Assembly (NCBI RefSeq): GCF_002370355.1
Contig: NZ_AP017929.1
Span: 992,001 to 1,056,000 of the forward strand
Origin: Latilactobacillus sakei subsp. sakei DSM 20017 = JCM 1157
Lineage (GTDB): Bacteria; Bacillota; Bacilli; Lactobacillales; Lactobacillaceae
DNA: 64,000 bases
Reading direction: 5' to 3'
Shown here in pieces: positions 19,419 to 28,134 of this stretch. The notes under the pieces are model-generated. The model was given only the letters and a program-made list of their open reading frames with translations. It searched no databases and was not told the DNA's origin. A program made the position numbers and the translations under genes. Numbering within the stretch: position 1 is the stretch's first letter; every line of letters starts with the position of its first letter.

Positions 19419-19440
19419 AAAAGGTAAAGGAGAGAGACAT

Positions 19441-19839
19441 ATGGTTACATTATATACTTCACCAAGTTGTACATCTTGTCGTAAAGCTCGTGCGTGGTTA
19501 AAGGAACATAACATTCCATTTAAAGAACGCAATATTTTTTCGGAGCCTCTCAATAAAAATGAAATTAAAACCATTTTGCGAATGACTGAGGACGGCACTG
19601 AAGAAATTATTTCAACACGTTCTAAGATTTTCCAACAACTAAATATTAAAATTGATGATTTATCTGTTAATGAATTATTAGATCTTGTTCAAGAAAATCC
19701 TGGTCTATTAAGACGACCAATTATCTTGGATGAAAAACGACTTCAAGTTGGTTACAACGAAGATGAAATTCGTCGTTTCTTACCACGCGAAGTGCGCGCA
19801 CTAGAATTACAACAAGCACAATTAATGGCAGGATTCTAA
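19441..19839 (+). CDS. spxA: Transcriptional regulator Spx
   Basis: ArsC-like global regulator that binds the RNA polymerase alpha C-terminal domain during thiol stress. 132 aa, family length. The redox switch CxxC is Cys10 and Cys13 (SCTSC), and the conserved [21 protein letters not shown] segment contains the Arg needed for Spx activity. ATG 19441 follows AAAGGAGA; the upstream in-frame ATG at 19393 lacks an RBS and would add a non-homologous 16 residues. The gene has a long leader, and mecA follows. Spx levels are set by proteolysis through adaptor SpxH and a Clp protease in Bacillus. Confidence 0.97.
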   Translation: MVTLYTSPSCTSCRKARAWLKEHNIPFKERNIFSEPLNKNEIKTILRMTEDGTEEIISTRSKIFQQLNIKIDDLSVNELLDLVQENPGLLRRPIILDEKRLQVGYNEDEIRRFLPREVRALELQQAQLMAGF

Positions 19840-19870
19840 AAAAAGTCGAGGTGGATACCTCGACTTTTTT
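19840..19870 (+). terminator. Terminator after spxA
   Basis: AGTCGAGGT - GGAT - ACCTCGACT stem with A-run before and T-run after. Confidence 0.93.
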
Positions 19871-20011
19871 AGTAGCAAACGAAATCATTATCTTTTTTTG
19901 AATGGAAATGGTTTGATACTTGAATGTTGTGTCCGATACTGGTATGGTAAAGCAAAGAGTAGGATACTGTGCAGGCTATTTAAATAGCCCAATAGAAAGG
20001 GGCGTTGTCCC

Positions 20012-20701
20012 ATGAGAATGGAAAAAATCGATGAAAACACAATTCGTGTTTTATTGGAAAATGATGATCTAGAAGAACGTGGCATTACTGGCCTTGATTT
20101 ATTGAGTAATCATAAAAAAATCGAGCGCTTCTTCTATTCAATTCTAGAAGAAGTTGATCAAGATCACGTTTTCGCTAATAATGATGCGGTCACTTTCCAA
20201 GTATTACCTAATGAACAGGGGTTAGAGTTATTAATTAGTAAGAATTTATCTAATCTTGATTTGAACAAAGCACAATCAGAAATGGTTCAGGGAAAAGACG
20301 GTATTACAGAGTATATTAAGGATCAACTATTGAAGCGGGATACGGCCTCTTCTGAGGATGACGAAGAAGAAGACGAAATCGAATCTTATTTAAATCAAGC
20401 GGATAACCCAACTAAACAAGTTGTTTTAGGCTTTGATACATTTGAAGATTGGATTGCACTTGCCCAACAGTTGCACATTGAAAGTGGTGTTTCAACCCTT
20501 TTTGTTTACAAACATCAATATTACGCGCAACTAGTGTTCTTCTTAGAAAATACAACGGAAACGTTTGTCCAAGATGATTTAGCGGTCGCTAATGAATTTG
20601 GTCATAAAACAAATTACACCGCTGATTTCTTAAGTGAATATGGTCAGAAAGTAATGGAAAATAGCGCCTTGGAATTAACACGTTACTATTTTAAAGATTA
20701 A
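20012..20701 (+). CDS. mecA: Adaptor protein MecA
   Basis: ClpC adaptor that delivers substrates such as competence regulators for ClpCP degradation. 229 aa. The N-terminal substrate-binding domain has the family motif ENTIRVLLENDDLEERGIT, then an acidic linker (about residues 116-127, DDEEEDE), then the C-terminal ClpC-binding domain (GFDTFEDWIALAQ...). ATG 20012 is 10 bases after GAAAGGGG; ATG 20018 is possible. Located between spxA and coiA as in other Firmicutes. Confidence 0.95.
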   Translation: MRMEKIDENTIRVLLENDDLEERGITGLDLLSNHKKIERFFYSILEEVDQDHVFANNDAVTFQVLPNEQGLELLISKNLSNLDLNKAQSEMVQGKDGITEYIKDQLLKRDTASSEDDEEEDEIESYLNQADNPTKQVVLGFDTFEDWIALAQQLHIESGVSTLFVYKHQYYAQLVFFLENTTETFVQDDLAVANEFGHKTNYTADFLSEYGQKVMENSALELTRYYFKD

Positions 20702-20703
20702 TT

Positions 20704-20739
20704 AAAAAGCCAGTTGATGAATAATCAACTGGCTTTTTT
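20704..20739 (+). terminator. Terminator after mecA
   Basis: AAAAAGCCAGTTGAT - GAATA - ATCAACTGGCTTTTT, 15-bp perfect stem followed by T. An open frame beginning at 20714 lies inside it and is not used as the coiA start. Confidence 0.95.
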
Positions 20740-20764
20740 GCGTATTTTTTCTTGGGGTGTTTTG

Positions 20765-21739
20765 ATGAAAATGGCTTTGAATCTTGCTGGTCAGTTGGTG
20801 TCTGCTGGAGATGCCGTCTTACTTGGAAGCGGTCAGTATTTTTGCCCGCGGTGCCAAAAGCCTGTTCAGCTCAAGGGCGGTCAGCAGACTGTTCCTTATT
20901 TTGCGCATCAAACTAAAGTGGTGGGTGGCGGCGGTGAAAGTGACGCCCATCAAACTGGTAAGGTGGCGATTGCAGCACTTGCTAATGCGCTGGGGTGGCA
21001 GGCGGATTTTGAGTTGGTTGTTAATTCTGAGCAGAGGGCCGATGTTTATTTAACAAAGCCCAATTGTGAGTCACAAGTGATTGAGTATCAGTGTAGTCCG
21101 TTGACGCCCACACAATTGTTAAAACGAACGCAGGGGTATCATGCAAGTGGTTTGGCGGTCACTTGGATAGTTGGTGATCGGTTCCGTTTTAAATCCCGCC
21201 ATCTTAGTCGGCAACAATTGGCTTTTTTAAATTATTGCCCGGCATGGGGCTTTTATCTAGTTTGTTACAGCACGCAATTGCACTGTTGGGTCTTGCAACA
21301 TCACGTCGTTGCGCTTGAATTTCAAGGTTATCAGTGGCGGACACAATACTTTAAACCGCGTCAACTAGTCGCATTTTTAAGTAAAAATCGTTTGTTAAAA
21401 CCAATCAATATTCAAAATATGCCGATTGATTGGCAACGAGCGCGGCTGATGCAACGACTAAAGCTACGTGATGAGCGCTTCGTCCGCTTGCAACAGTTTT
21501 GTTACCAACAAGGAACGTTACTCCAAAAAGCCCCTGATTGGTGTTTTTATCAATCGGTAGTGCCACCACTTTATCAGCAGAATCAGTTTGAAAGTCGCTT
21601 AAAGTGGTGGCTGGCTGAGCAACCCGTAACCACATTTTCGCAGTTTTGTCCCACCTTAAATCAACCGTTAATTGGCCAACAAGCTTTTCGAGATTGGTCA
21701 ACCTGCAGGCTGCAACAGGCTTTGCGGGCTAAAAAATAA
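20765..21739 (+). CDS. coiA: Competence protein CoiA
   Basis: 324 aa, needed for natural transformation in streptococci, where it acts on incoming DNA after uptake. The N-terminus has a CxxC knuckle (CPRCQKPV) and FAHQ; the nuclease-like core shows RADVYL and VIEYQCS (D-x-ExQ type catalytic residues). ATG 20765 lies 5 bases after GGGGTG; ATG 20771 is an alternative. It starts just after the mecA terminator, so it has its own weak or conditional promoter. The gene looks intact. Confidence 0.92.
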   Translation: MKMALNLAGQLVSAGDAVLLGSGQYFCPRCQKPVQLKGGQQTVPYFAHQTKVVGGGGESDAHQTGKVAIAALANALGWQADFELVVNSEQRADVYLTKPNCESQVIEYQCSPLTPTQLLKRTQGYHASGLAVTWIVGDRFRFKSRHLSRQQLAFLNYCPAWGFYLVCYSTQLHCWVLQHHVVALEFQGYQWRTQYFKPRQLVAFLSKNRLLKPINIQNMPIDWQRARLMQRLKLRDERFVRLQQFCYQQGTLLQKAPDWCFYQSVVPPLYQQNQFESRLKWWLAEQPVTTFSQFCPTLNQPLIGQQAFRDWSTCRLQQALRAKK

Positions 21740-21775
21740 GCGTCCAAGACTGTTTAAAATCTTGAGCGCTTATTT
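21734..21775. terminator. Terminator between coiA and spxH
   Basis: AAATAAGCG / CGCTTATTT outer stem plus inner CAAGA / TCTTG pairing, usable in both directions between convergent genes. Confidence 0.85.
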
Positions 21776-21791
21776 AGTGCTGAATGACGGA

Positions 21792-22436
21792 TTACGACAG
21801 TACGCGAAAGGCGATTTTAGTCACATTAGCTTTATGTTTTTGTAATTTTTGGTACGTGTCTTCAGGACTCACTCCCTGAGAACAAACCTCTTTCAAGAGG
21901 TCGTAAGAGTCACAATTTTCAATTAATAAGCCGGCTTCTGAGTCATCTTTAGAATAGTCAAAGGCAACTGCGGAAGGTGTCATCTTAATGTTCATTTCAC
22001 AGGCTAGTTGTTGGTCGGAATCAAAAACCTGTTTAGTTAAATCGCTGTGCCAATCTTCAAGTAACATTTCAGTATCTAAGTGGGCCTTTTCAGCGATTTC
22101 TAGAACTAATTTAGTATCAAGGGTAGTATCAGGTTGTTGAAAAACTTGTTGGAGTTGCATTAAAAATGCTTGGCTCTTCTTGTTACCTTGGAAGGTCGCT
22201 GCTTTATAAGCTAGGACCGCTTCGTAGATGGTACTAAAGACGTGATTTCTTAAGTCTAAGTCACGTCGATTTAAATTTTGAAATTGCATGTAACGTTCAA
22301 CGTTTTGTAAGTTGAGGACGGGTATGAACTTGAAATGGATGTTCATATCAGCCTCGTCAATAATTTTTAAAAGTGCCTTTTCGGATTGCAAGCAACGTTG
22401 GCCGATCGGGTTAATATATAAAAACACTTCTAACAA
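21792..22436 (-). CDS. spxH: ClpXP adaptor SpxH / YjbH-like DsbA-family protein
   Basis: 214 aa thioredoxin-fold protein that presents Spx to ClpXP in Bacillus. The N-terminus FLYINPIGQRCLQSEK aligns with the YjbH type, but only one Cys remains where the family may have CxxC. Start is TTG, 7 bases after GGGGGA. Neighbourhood (spxA-mecA-coiA upstream; CYTH, relQ, nadK downstream) matches the yjb region of B. subtilis, supporting the call. Confidence 0.87.
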   Translation of the reverse strand: MLEVFLYINPIGQRCLQSEKALLKIIDEADMNIHFKFIPVLNLQNVERYMQFQNLNRRDLDLRNHVFSTIYEAVLAYKAATFQGNKKSQAFLMQLQQVFQQPDTTLDTKLVLEIAEKAHLDTEMLLEDWHSDLTKQVFDSDQQLACEMNIKMTPSAVAFDYSKDDSEAGLLIENCDSYDLLKEVCSQGVSPEDTYQKLQKHKANVTKIAFRVLS

Positions 22437-22513
22437 AATGGTTCCCCCAAACTTAAGTCTCGTATTGAAAGCTCTTGTCTTACTTTAACAAATTTTTTTG
22501 GATTTGCAATTAA

Positions 22514-23095
22514 TTAGCTTTGATGATTTTTAGCACGTTGAATCTTGTTGAGTAGTGCAGTTTGTGTTAATTTGAAACGCGCAACGATGTCTTGGAAGAA
22601 AGGTTGGGCGAGTGGCATATCGTCAAATTCCAGTTCCAATTCATAGTCAGCTGTCTGATCCGGATAGGTTGTTTGATCTAATGTTAGGCGACCACTAGGC
22701 AGTGTTAAAACCTGACGCTTAGTGGTTGCTTGACCCCAGATGAAAAGGGGTGACCAATCAATCCCGATTGTTTCTAGATACTTAGCAATTTGCTGATCGG
22801 GCTGAATGGTTTGTTGCGCAATCAATTGCTGTGCAGTGGCTAATGGCATTGTATCGGTGATTTCCAGTAGGGTGCGTGTCGCACCAGTCTGGGGTACTTT
22901 TAAGGTCTGTTCTGCCTGTTCTTGGTAGAGGCGAGTGCGCAACCCCATATGTTGCTGATACAAACCATTTTGCGGTAGCTCGTAGTAATAATTGGTCTGG
23001 GTAAAAGGTGTCGGCCATGAATAGGCGGCCCGCAGTTGATTGAATTGTTGTTCAGTGAGACTGACTTTAAATTCACGTTCAATGGTCTGTGTCAT
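22514..23095 (-). CDS. CYTH domain protein (YjbK-like)
   Basis: 193-aa CYTH/triphosphate tunnel metalloenzyme. The diagnostic ExExK motif is seen near the N-terminus as EREFK (Glu6-Lys10), followed by alternating charged strands (RTRLYQEQ, EITDT, LELEFDD) that line the tunnel. Members hydrolyse triphosphates such as inorganic triphosphate or thiamine triphosphate; the substrate here is unknown. Divergent from relQ, as in Bacillus yjbK/yjbM neighbourhood. Confidence 0.92.
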   Translation of the reverse strand: MTQTIEREFKVSLTEQQFNQLRAAYSWPTPFTQTNYYYELPQNGLYQQHMGLRTRLYQEQAEQTLKVPQTGATRTLLEITDTMPLATAQQLIAQQTIQPDQQIAKYLETIGIDWSPLFIWGQATTKRQVLTLPSGRLTLDQTTYPDQTADYELELEFDDMPLAQPFFQDIVARFKLTQTALLNKIQRAKNHQS

Positions 23096-23241
23096 TTAAT
23101 AACCTGCCTTTTGAGAATAAGACTATCCTAGCATAAATTTGAAAACTTGTAATTGTATTTGATTTGGGAGGAATTCTATCTATTCTTTTCCAATATATGT
23201 TAAAATAATGCTGTATGTGACAGATTGAATGAGGGGTTATT

Positions 23242-23916
23242 ATGGTCGAAAATTGGAAAAAATTCCTGATGCCTTATGAACAAGCCGTTAGTGAATTGAA
23301 AATAAAATTACGTGGTATGCGTAAACAATATCAACAAAATAATGAACATGCCCCAATCGAATTTGTAACGGGCCGGGTCAAACCGATAGATAGTATCAAA
23401 GAAAAAATGCAGCGACGGTATATCACAGAGGATTTATTGGAACAAGATATGCAAGATATCGCTGGGTTACGGATTATGTGTCAGTTCGTAGAAGATATCC
23501 ACGAAATTGTGGGCTTATTACACCAACGAACCGATATGAAGATTATCGAGGAACGCGACTACGTTTCAAACGTTAAACCCAGTGGTTATCGCTCATATCA
23601 CATTGTGGTTGAATACCCAGTGCAACTGATCAGCGGTGAAAAATTAATCTTGGCAGAAATTCAGATTCGGACAATGTCGATGAATTTTTGGGCAACGATC
23701 GAACATTCACTCAATTATAAATACCAAGGGGAATTCCCTGAAACATTGAAGGCACGTTTAAAACGGGCAGCCGAAGCGTCATTTATGTTAGATAAAGAAA
23801 TGTCTGAAATTCGCGAAGAAATTCAAGAAGCACAACAGCTCTTTTCATACGGTAAGTGGCAGAGTGCTTTAGAAAAAGCGACTGAAAACGATTCTGAAGG
23901 AGATGCCCCAGATTGA
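23242..23916 (+). CDS. relQ: Small alarmone synthetase RelQ (GTP pyrophosphokinase)
   Basis: 224-aa single-domain (p)ppGpp synthetase without hydrolase or TGS domains. Visible motifs are GRVKPIDSIKEKMQRR (ATP-binding), DIAGLRIMCQFV (Mg-binding Asp region), SGYRSYHIVVEYP and EIQIRTMSMNFWATIEHSLNYK. GAGGGG precedes the ATG. Its stop overlaps the TTG start of nadK by 4 bp, so relQ-nadK-rluD-like form an operon. Confidence 0.96.
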   Translation: MVENWKKFLMPYEQAVSELKIKLRGMRKQYQQNNEHAPIEFVTGRVKPIDSIKEKMQRRYITEDLLEQDMQDIAGLRIMCQFVEDIHEIVGLLHQRTDMKIIEERDYVSNVKPSGYRSYHIVVEYPVQLISGEKLILAEIQIRTMSMNFWATIEHSLNYKYQGEFPETLKARLKRAAEASFMLDKEMSEIREEIQEAQQLFSYGKWQSALEKATENDSEGDAPD

Positions 23917-24719
23917 GAATAACGGTATATAGCAATGACGGCAGCTCTTCTCGACAAGTGGCTGATAAACTAACCAATAAGTTAATTAACAACGGTTTTA
24001 CGATGGACGCACAAACACCAGAAGTGGTGATTTCAGTTGGTGGCGATGGGACGTTACTGTCTGCTTTTCACCGCTATGCTGATGCGCTGGATCAAATCCG
24101 CTTTATCGGGGTTCATACAGGACACCTGGGCTTTTATACGGATTGGCGGGATTTTGAAGTTGATGATTTAGTAGTCGCTTTACAAGAAGATTTGGGTCAG
24201 AGTATTAGTTATCCGTTACTCGAGGTTAAGATTACTTATGCCGATACCAACGAAGTGCAACACTTCTTGGCGTTGAACGAAGTGACGTTGCGGCGTTATG
24301 CGGCAACCTTGCGGACCGATGTTTATATCAAAGAAAACTTTTTTGAAAGTTTCCGTGGTGATGGCCTATGTGTTTCGACACCAACTGGCTCAACGGCTTA
24401 CGGAAAATCAATTGGTGGGGCGGTCTTGCATCCACGATTAGAAGCGATGCAATTGACTGAAATTGCGTCGATTAATAATCGTGTTTACCGAACACTGGCC
24501 GCACCAATTGTGTTGCCTTCTGATGAGTGGTTACTTTTAAAACCCTCACGGACCAGCGATTACGTTGTGACGATTGATCAGTTTACGTTTAAGGATCGAC
24601 CAATTGAATCAATGCAATTTAAAATTGCAAAAGAAAGAATACAATTTGCACGTTACCGACACACCCATTTCTGGGATCGCGTCGAAGATGCATTTATTGG
24701 GTCAAAACATGAAATTTGA
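23913..24719 (+). CDS. nadK: NAD kinase
   Basis: 268-aa enzyme making NADP from NAD. The diagnostic GGDGT motif is at residues 43-47 (SVGGDGTLLSAF), followed by HTGHLGFYTD and the NE/D-binding and TPTGSTAYGKS loops. It starts at TTG with GAAGGAG upstream, overlapping the end of relQ. Second gene of a conserved relQ-nadK-pseudouridine synthase operon. Confidence 0.97.
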   Translation: MRITVYSNDGSSSRQVADKLTNKLINNGFTMDAQTPEVVISVGGDGTLLSAFHRYADALDQIRFIGVHTGHLGFYTDWRDFEVDDLVVALQEDLGQSISYPLLEVKITYADTNEVQHFLALNEVTLRRYAATLRTDVYIKENFFESFRGDGLCVSTPTGSTAYGKSIGGAVLHPRLEAMQLTEIASINNRVYRTLAAPIVLPSDEWLLLKPSRTSDYVVTIDQFTFKDRPIESMQFKIAKERIQFARYRHTHFWDRVEDAFIGSKHEI

Positions 24720-25629
24720 GTGGCAATACACAGACAGCGAAGGCTGCATTTTACGTAATTTTTTAAGACGACATGAGATTTCTCGGAGTCAGCTATCGAA
24801 GATTAAATTCTCAGGTGGGCAGATTTTAGTGAATGGTCAGGAAGCCCATACCAATATTAGACTAGTTCAAAATGATGTGGTGACGGTTTATCTAGCGCCA
24901 GAAGTTGCGGTGGAACACGTGATTCCTGTGAAGGGTGATTTAAAAATTGCCTATGAGGATGATCATTTTCTGATTGTTGATAAACCAGCCTTTGTCGCTT
25001 CGCTACCGGCTCCCAACCATCCGAATAATACGATGGCCAATTTTGTGAAGCAGTATTTAATTGATGAACAAGCTGAAAGCCTCGCAGTCCATGTCGTCAC
25101 GCGTTTGGACCGCGATACCAGTGGTTTGATGATGTTTACCAAGCATGGATTTGCGCACAGTTTGTTGGATCGGCAATTACAGTCGAAAGAATTGCAAAAA
25201 ACGTATATCGCAATTGCTAGTGGTGATATGCGCGAGGATTTACCGCAACATGCGTGGATTGATCGTCCGATTAAACGCTCGGAAGAATTCTACATGCGAC
25301 GGGTGGTCGGCGAAGGTGGTAAGCGGTCATTGACCGAATATTGGCAAGCCGCTCACGGTGATGGCGCCACACTCGTTAAATTGAAGTTACTAACAGGCCG
25401 GACACATCAGATTCGGGTCCATTTTGCATCGCTAGGGCATTCGCTAATTGGTGATAACCTCTACGGTGAATCTGATGATTTATTGCCGCGCCAAGCACTT
25501 CATTGCCGCCAATTGACGTTCTATCATCCATTTGAAGAACGAACAATTACGGTGAAAAGCCCGGTGCCAGCTGATTTTAGTGCTGTTTTAGCGCAACGCC
25601 AGTTTGATTTTGATGAAACAACACTCTAA
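24709..25629 (+). CDS. RluA/RluD-family pseudouridine synthase
   Basis: 306-aa rRNA pseudouridine synthase. An N-terminal S4-like RNA-binding segment (LRNFLRRHEISRSQLSKIK) is followed by the catalytic domain with HVVTRLDRDTSG (catalytic Asp) and the conserved LLTGRTHQIRVHF motif. The ATG at 24709 overlaps the end of nadK by 11 bp; the RBS is weak, and the frame is open upstream only as a shadow of nadK. The exact target uridines cannot be assigned; YjbO is the Bacillus counterpart by position. Confidence 0.93.
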   Translation: MKFEWQYTDSEGCILRNFLRRHEISRSQLSKIKFSGGQILVNGQEAHTNIRLVQNDVVTVYLAPEVAVEHVIPVKGDLKIAYEDDHFLIVDKPAFVASLPAPNHPNNTMANFVKQYLIDEQAESLAVHVVTRLDRDTSGLMMFTKHGFAHSLLDRQLQSKELQKTYIAIASGDMREDLPQHAWIDRPIKRSEEFYMRRVVGEGGKRSLTEYWQAAHGDGATLVKLKLLTGRTHQIRVHFASLGHSLIGDNLYGESDDLLPRQALHCRQLTFYHPFEERTITVKSPVPADFSAVLAQRQFDFDETTL

Positions 25630-25637
25630 AAATAAGC

Positions 25638-25666
25638 AAAAGGCCGTGATTTGGCGGTCTTTTTTT
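25638..25666 (+). terminator. Terminator of relQ operon
   Basis: AAAGGCCG / CGGTCTTT stem with one mismatch, followed by seven T. Confidence 0.75.
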
Positions 25667-25772
25667 GTGTTTAATTTTAATAAAAAAACCTTAAACTTCT
25701 AATTTAAGTCGCATTCTAGATTTGAAATTAGTATACTAGAGAACGACTACGTTTCATGGAGGGATGGAGATT

Positions 25773-26600
25773 GTGTTAACTTTAAATGTGATTAAGGCAA
25801 TTATTTTAGGGATTGTCGAAGGTTTTACGGAATGGTTACCGATTAGTTCAACGGGCCATTTAGTATTAGTAGGTAGTGTTTTAAAAATGGGCGAATCAAA
25901 AGCCTTTATGGATATGTTTAATTACGTCATTCAATTCGGTGCGATTTTGGCCGTTGTCGTCTTATACTTCCATAAATTGAACCCATTTTCACCGCAGAAG
26001 AATCAATTAGAGCAAAAGCAAACATGGACTTTATGGTTTAAGGTTATTTTGGCGGTTATTCCGTCAGTGATTATTGGTTTCCCATTGAATGATTGGATGG
26101 ACGAACATTTAATGCAAAACTGGGTTGTCGCAAGTATGTTAATTTTATATGGTATTTTATTTATCGTTATTGAAAATCGCAATAAACAACGCACACCCAA
26201 ATTTGCAGATTTAAATACGTTACCTTGGTTAACCGCCTTTTGGATTGGGTGTTTCCAAGCCTTATCAATTATTCCTGGGACATCACGTTCAGGCGCAACG
26301 ATTTTAGGGGCGATTTTAATTGGGACATCACGTTTTGTTGGGGCTGAATTCTCATTCTTCATGGCAATTCCAACGATGATTGGGGTCAGCATCTTGAAGA
26401 TTGGGAAGTTCTTCTACCAAGGCAATACCTTTACTGGTGATCAATCAATTATTTTATTGGTCGGGATGGTCGTCTCATTCATCATTTCAATCATTTCAAT
26501 CAAGTTCTTGATGGGTTACATCAAGAAAAACGACTTCAAGGTTTTCGGTTGGTATCGGATTATCCTAGGGGTATTGGTATTAGGCGCAATGTTCTTATAA
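25773..26600 (+). CDS. uppP: Undecaprenyl-diphosphatase
   Basis: Membrane enzyme recycling undecaprenyl pyrophosphate, 275 aa with about seven or eight helices. Signature motifs [17 protein letters not shown] and [10 protein letters not shown] are intact. GGAGGG (25758-25763) lies 9 bases before GTG 25773; the ATG at 25764 directly abuts that RBS and is unlikely. Confers basal bacitracin tolerance in the family. A hairpin repeat starts immediately after the stop codon. Confidence 0.95.
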   Translation: MLTLNVIKAIILGIVEGFTEWLPISSTGHLVLVGSVLKMGESKAFMDMFNYVIQFGAILAVVVLYFHKLNPFSPQKNQLEQKQTWTLWFKVILAVIPSVIIGFPLNDWMDEHLMQNWVVASMLILYGILFIVIENRNKQRTPKFADLNTLPWLTAFWIGCFQALSIIPGTSRSGATILGAILIGTSRFVGAEFSFFMAIPTMIGVSILKIGKFFYQGNTFTGDQSIILLVGMVVSFIISIISIKFLMGYIKKNDFKVFGWYRIILGVLVLGAMFL

Positions 26601-26716
26601 AAGTGCGTTTGAAACGGGTATATTCTGAGCATTAACCTGATTTGACGAATTAGCGATGGAATCGCTAGTTTGGCAAATAGCGTTAAGCGCAGGAATATGT
26701 TTCAAAAAGCACGTTT
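26601..26716 (+). repeat. Hairpin repeat, copy A (116 bp)
   Basis: Directly follows the uppP stop in the same orientation. Outer arms TTTGAAAC/GTTTCAAA, middle arms TATTC/GAATA flanking the conserved CTGAGCATTA and TAAGCGCAG, apical GCGAT-GGA-ATCGC; ends AAGTGCG and GCACGTTT. Confidence 0.93.
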
Positions 26717-26723
26717 GAGTGCA

Positions 26724-26839
26724 AAGTGCGTTTAAAGCGGTTTGACTCTGAGCATTAGTCTAGCGTCGTGAATGAGCGACGAAGTCGATCGTTTGCGATG
26801 CGTAACTAAGCACAGGAGTCAGCTTTAAAAAGCACGTTT
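26724..26839 (+). repeat. Hairpin repeat, copy B (116 bp)
   Basis: Tandem to copy A. Outer arms TTTAAAGC/GCTTTAAA, middle arms GACTC/GAGTC, apical GCGAC-GAA-GTCG. Nearly identical to copy F 26 kb away. It ends about 25 bp before the cutC start. Confidence 0.93.
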
Positions 26840-26863
26840 AAAATAAAAATTGGAGGTTTTCCC

Positions 26864-27493
26864 ATGTTAATCAAAGAAGTTTGTGTCGAAAATTTCACCG
26901 AAATTCCGGCTGCCATTCGTAATGGTGCCAAACGAATTGAATTAAACGACAACTTAGCGGTTGGCGGCACCACTGTTAGTCGTGGTGTTATGGCTGAATC
27001 AGTACGTTATGCACATGAACATGATGTGCCAGTGATGGTCATGATTCGCCCCCGTGGTGGTAACTTTGTCTACAACGATCAAGAATTAAAAATTATGGAA
27101 GCTGATATTTTTTCAGCACAAGAATTAGGCGCTGACGGGATTGTTGTGGGTTGCTTAACACCTGACAATAAGATTGATGATGAAGCAATGGAAATGCTAA
27201 TTGGCGCTGCCAATGGGATGCAAGTTGTTTTCCACATGGCTTTTGACGAATTAGCAGTAGCTGACCAAGCCGAAGCAATCGACTGGTTGGTTGAACATGA
27301 TGTTAAACGGATTTTAACGCATGGTGGCCCATTAACGGCACCGTTAAATGAAGAACGTCTTCAAGAACTAGTGCGTTTAGCTGACGGTCGCTTAGGCATT
27401 TTACCAGGCGGTGGCATTACAGCGGAAAACGTTGCTGGTATTACTGAACGATTAAACGTGACAGAAGCACATGGCACTAAAATCGTTGGTTAA
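26864..27493 (+). CDS. cutC: CutC family protein
   Basis: 209-aa TIM-barrel protein. The N-terminus KEVCVENFTEIPAAI, the IELNDNLAVGGTTVS motif and MIRPRGGNFVYND are diagnostic of CutC. Historically named for copper homeostasis in E. coli, though the biochemical role remains uncertain; no cop box is seen here. GGAGG lies before the ATG. It follows two hairpin repeats and ends at a terminator. Confidence 0.94.
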   Translation: MLIKEVCVENFTEIPAAIRNGAKRIELNDNLAVGGTTVSRGVMAESVRYAHEHDVPVMVMIRPRGGNFVYNDQELKIMEADIFSAQELGADGIVVGCLTPDNKIDDEAMEMLIGAANGMQVVFHMAFDELAVADQAEAIDWLVEHDVKRILTHGGPLTAPLNEERLQELVRLADGRLGILPGGGITAENVAGITERLNVTEAHGTKIVG

Positions 27494-27511
27494 TCCAAAA
27501 ATTGAGTAATC

Positions 27512-27557
27512 AAAAAAGGTTTCCGGATAAAAATAACTTTTATCCGGAAACCTTTTT
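27512..27557. terminator. Bidirectional terminator after cutC
   Basis: Long perfect stem AAAGGTTTCCGGATAAAA with its complement, flanked by A- and T-runs between convergent genes. Confidence 0.94.
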
Positions 27558-28116
27558 ATTTTTTGATCACGGTCAGTAGTTGACCGACATCTTGGTTGAC
27601 GCCTTGAAAGTGGCGAACTGCATAACGCTCAGGATTGAGGCGGGTTAAATCTGCAACTAAGTAGTGGATTTCTTCTTCCGATTTAAAAAAGTGATTATCA
27701 ATGATAAAAAGTAATAAACCGCCCCGATTGAGACGGGATAAGACTTGATGGTAAGCCGAGATGGTCGTGTTAGGGAGCGTGACATCTTGAGAAGTCTCTG
27801 GTGAAAGTGAGCCAAGACTGAAGATCGCCGCTTGCACCTTTAAATCGGCGGGAAGAGCAGTGATGATTCGCTCGTGGCCTTGATTGATGAGGGATACCTG
27901 CTGGTTAAGATTGGCCGTTGTTAACCGTTTTTGACAAGTTGCCAACGCTTCTTTTTGAATATCGAAGCCATAAACATGGCCGTAATCGGCAACTTTTTCC
28001 GCTAGAAATAAAGTATCGTCGCCATAGCCAACAGTGGCGTCGATGACAACATCGCCTGGGCGAATGGCCTGGTCTAATAGGAAGTGGGCAAAAGAACTTG
28101 GCTGATCAAGTAGCAT
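27556..28116 (-). CDS. Class I SAM-dependent methyltransferase, YtqB/MnmM-like
   Basis: 186-aa Rossmann-fold methyltransferase. Motif I DATVGYGDDTLFLA and the acidic motif II YGFDIQKEAL are clear. Size and N-terminus (FAHFLLDQAIRPGDVVIDATVGYG) resemble YtqB of B. subtilis, reported as the methyltransferase completing mnm5(s2)U34 in tRNA; that substrate is transferred by similarity only. The gene shares its 3' terminator with cutC and lies 18 bp after the PAP2 gene, so the two are likely co-transcribed. Confidence 0.88.
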   Translation of the reverse strand: MLLDQPSSFAHFLLDQAIRPGDVVIDATVGYGDDTLFLAEKVADYGHVYGFDIQKEALATCQKRLTTANLNQQVSLINQGHERIITALPADLKVQAAIFSLGSLSPETSQDVTLPNTTISAYHQVLSRLNRGGLLLFIIDNHFFKSEEEIHYLVADLTRLNPERYAVRHFQGVNQDVGQLLTVIKK

Positions 28117-28134
28117 GATAAAAATCCCCTTTAA

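Larger units (their letters stand above)
19115..19440 (+). other. Long AT-rich leader region of spxA
   Basis: 326 bp without a gene. It holds three promoter-like signals (extended -10 TGGTATAAT at 19177-19185; TTGAAA-16-TATAGA at 19251-19278; TATAAT at 19356-19361 with weak -35) and a hairpin just before the RBS. No small ORF with an RBS stands out. Confidence 0.6.

Noticed and set aside
20740..20764. Competence sigma-factor box before coiA
   Set aside because: TTGCGTATTTT is suggestive, but I cannot match it to a firmly known lactobacillar SigH/ComX box.
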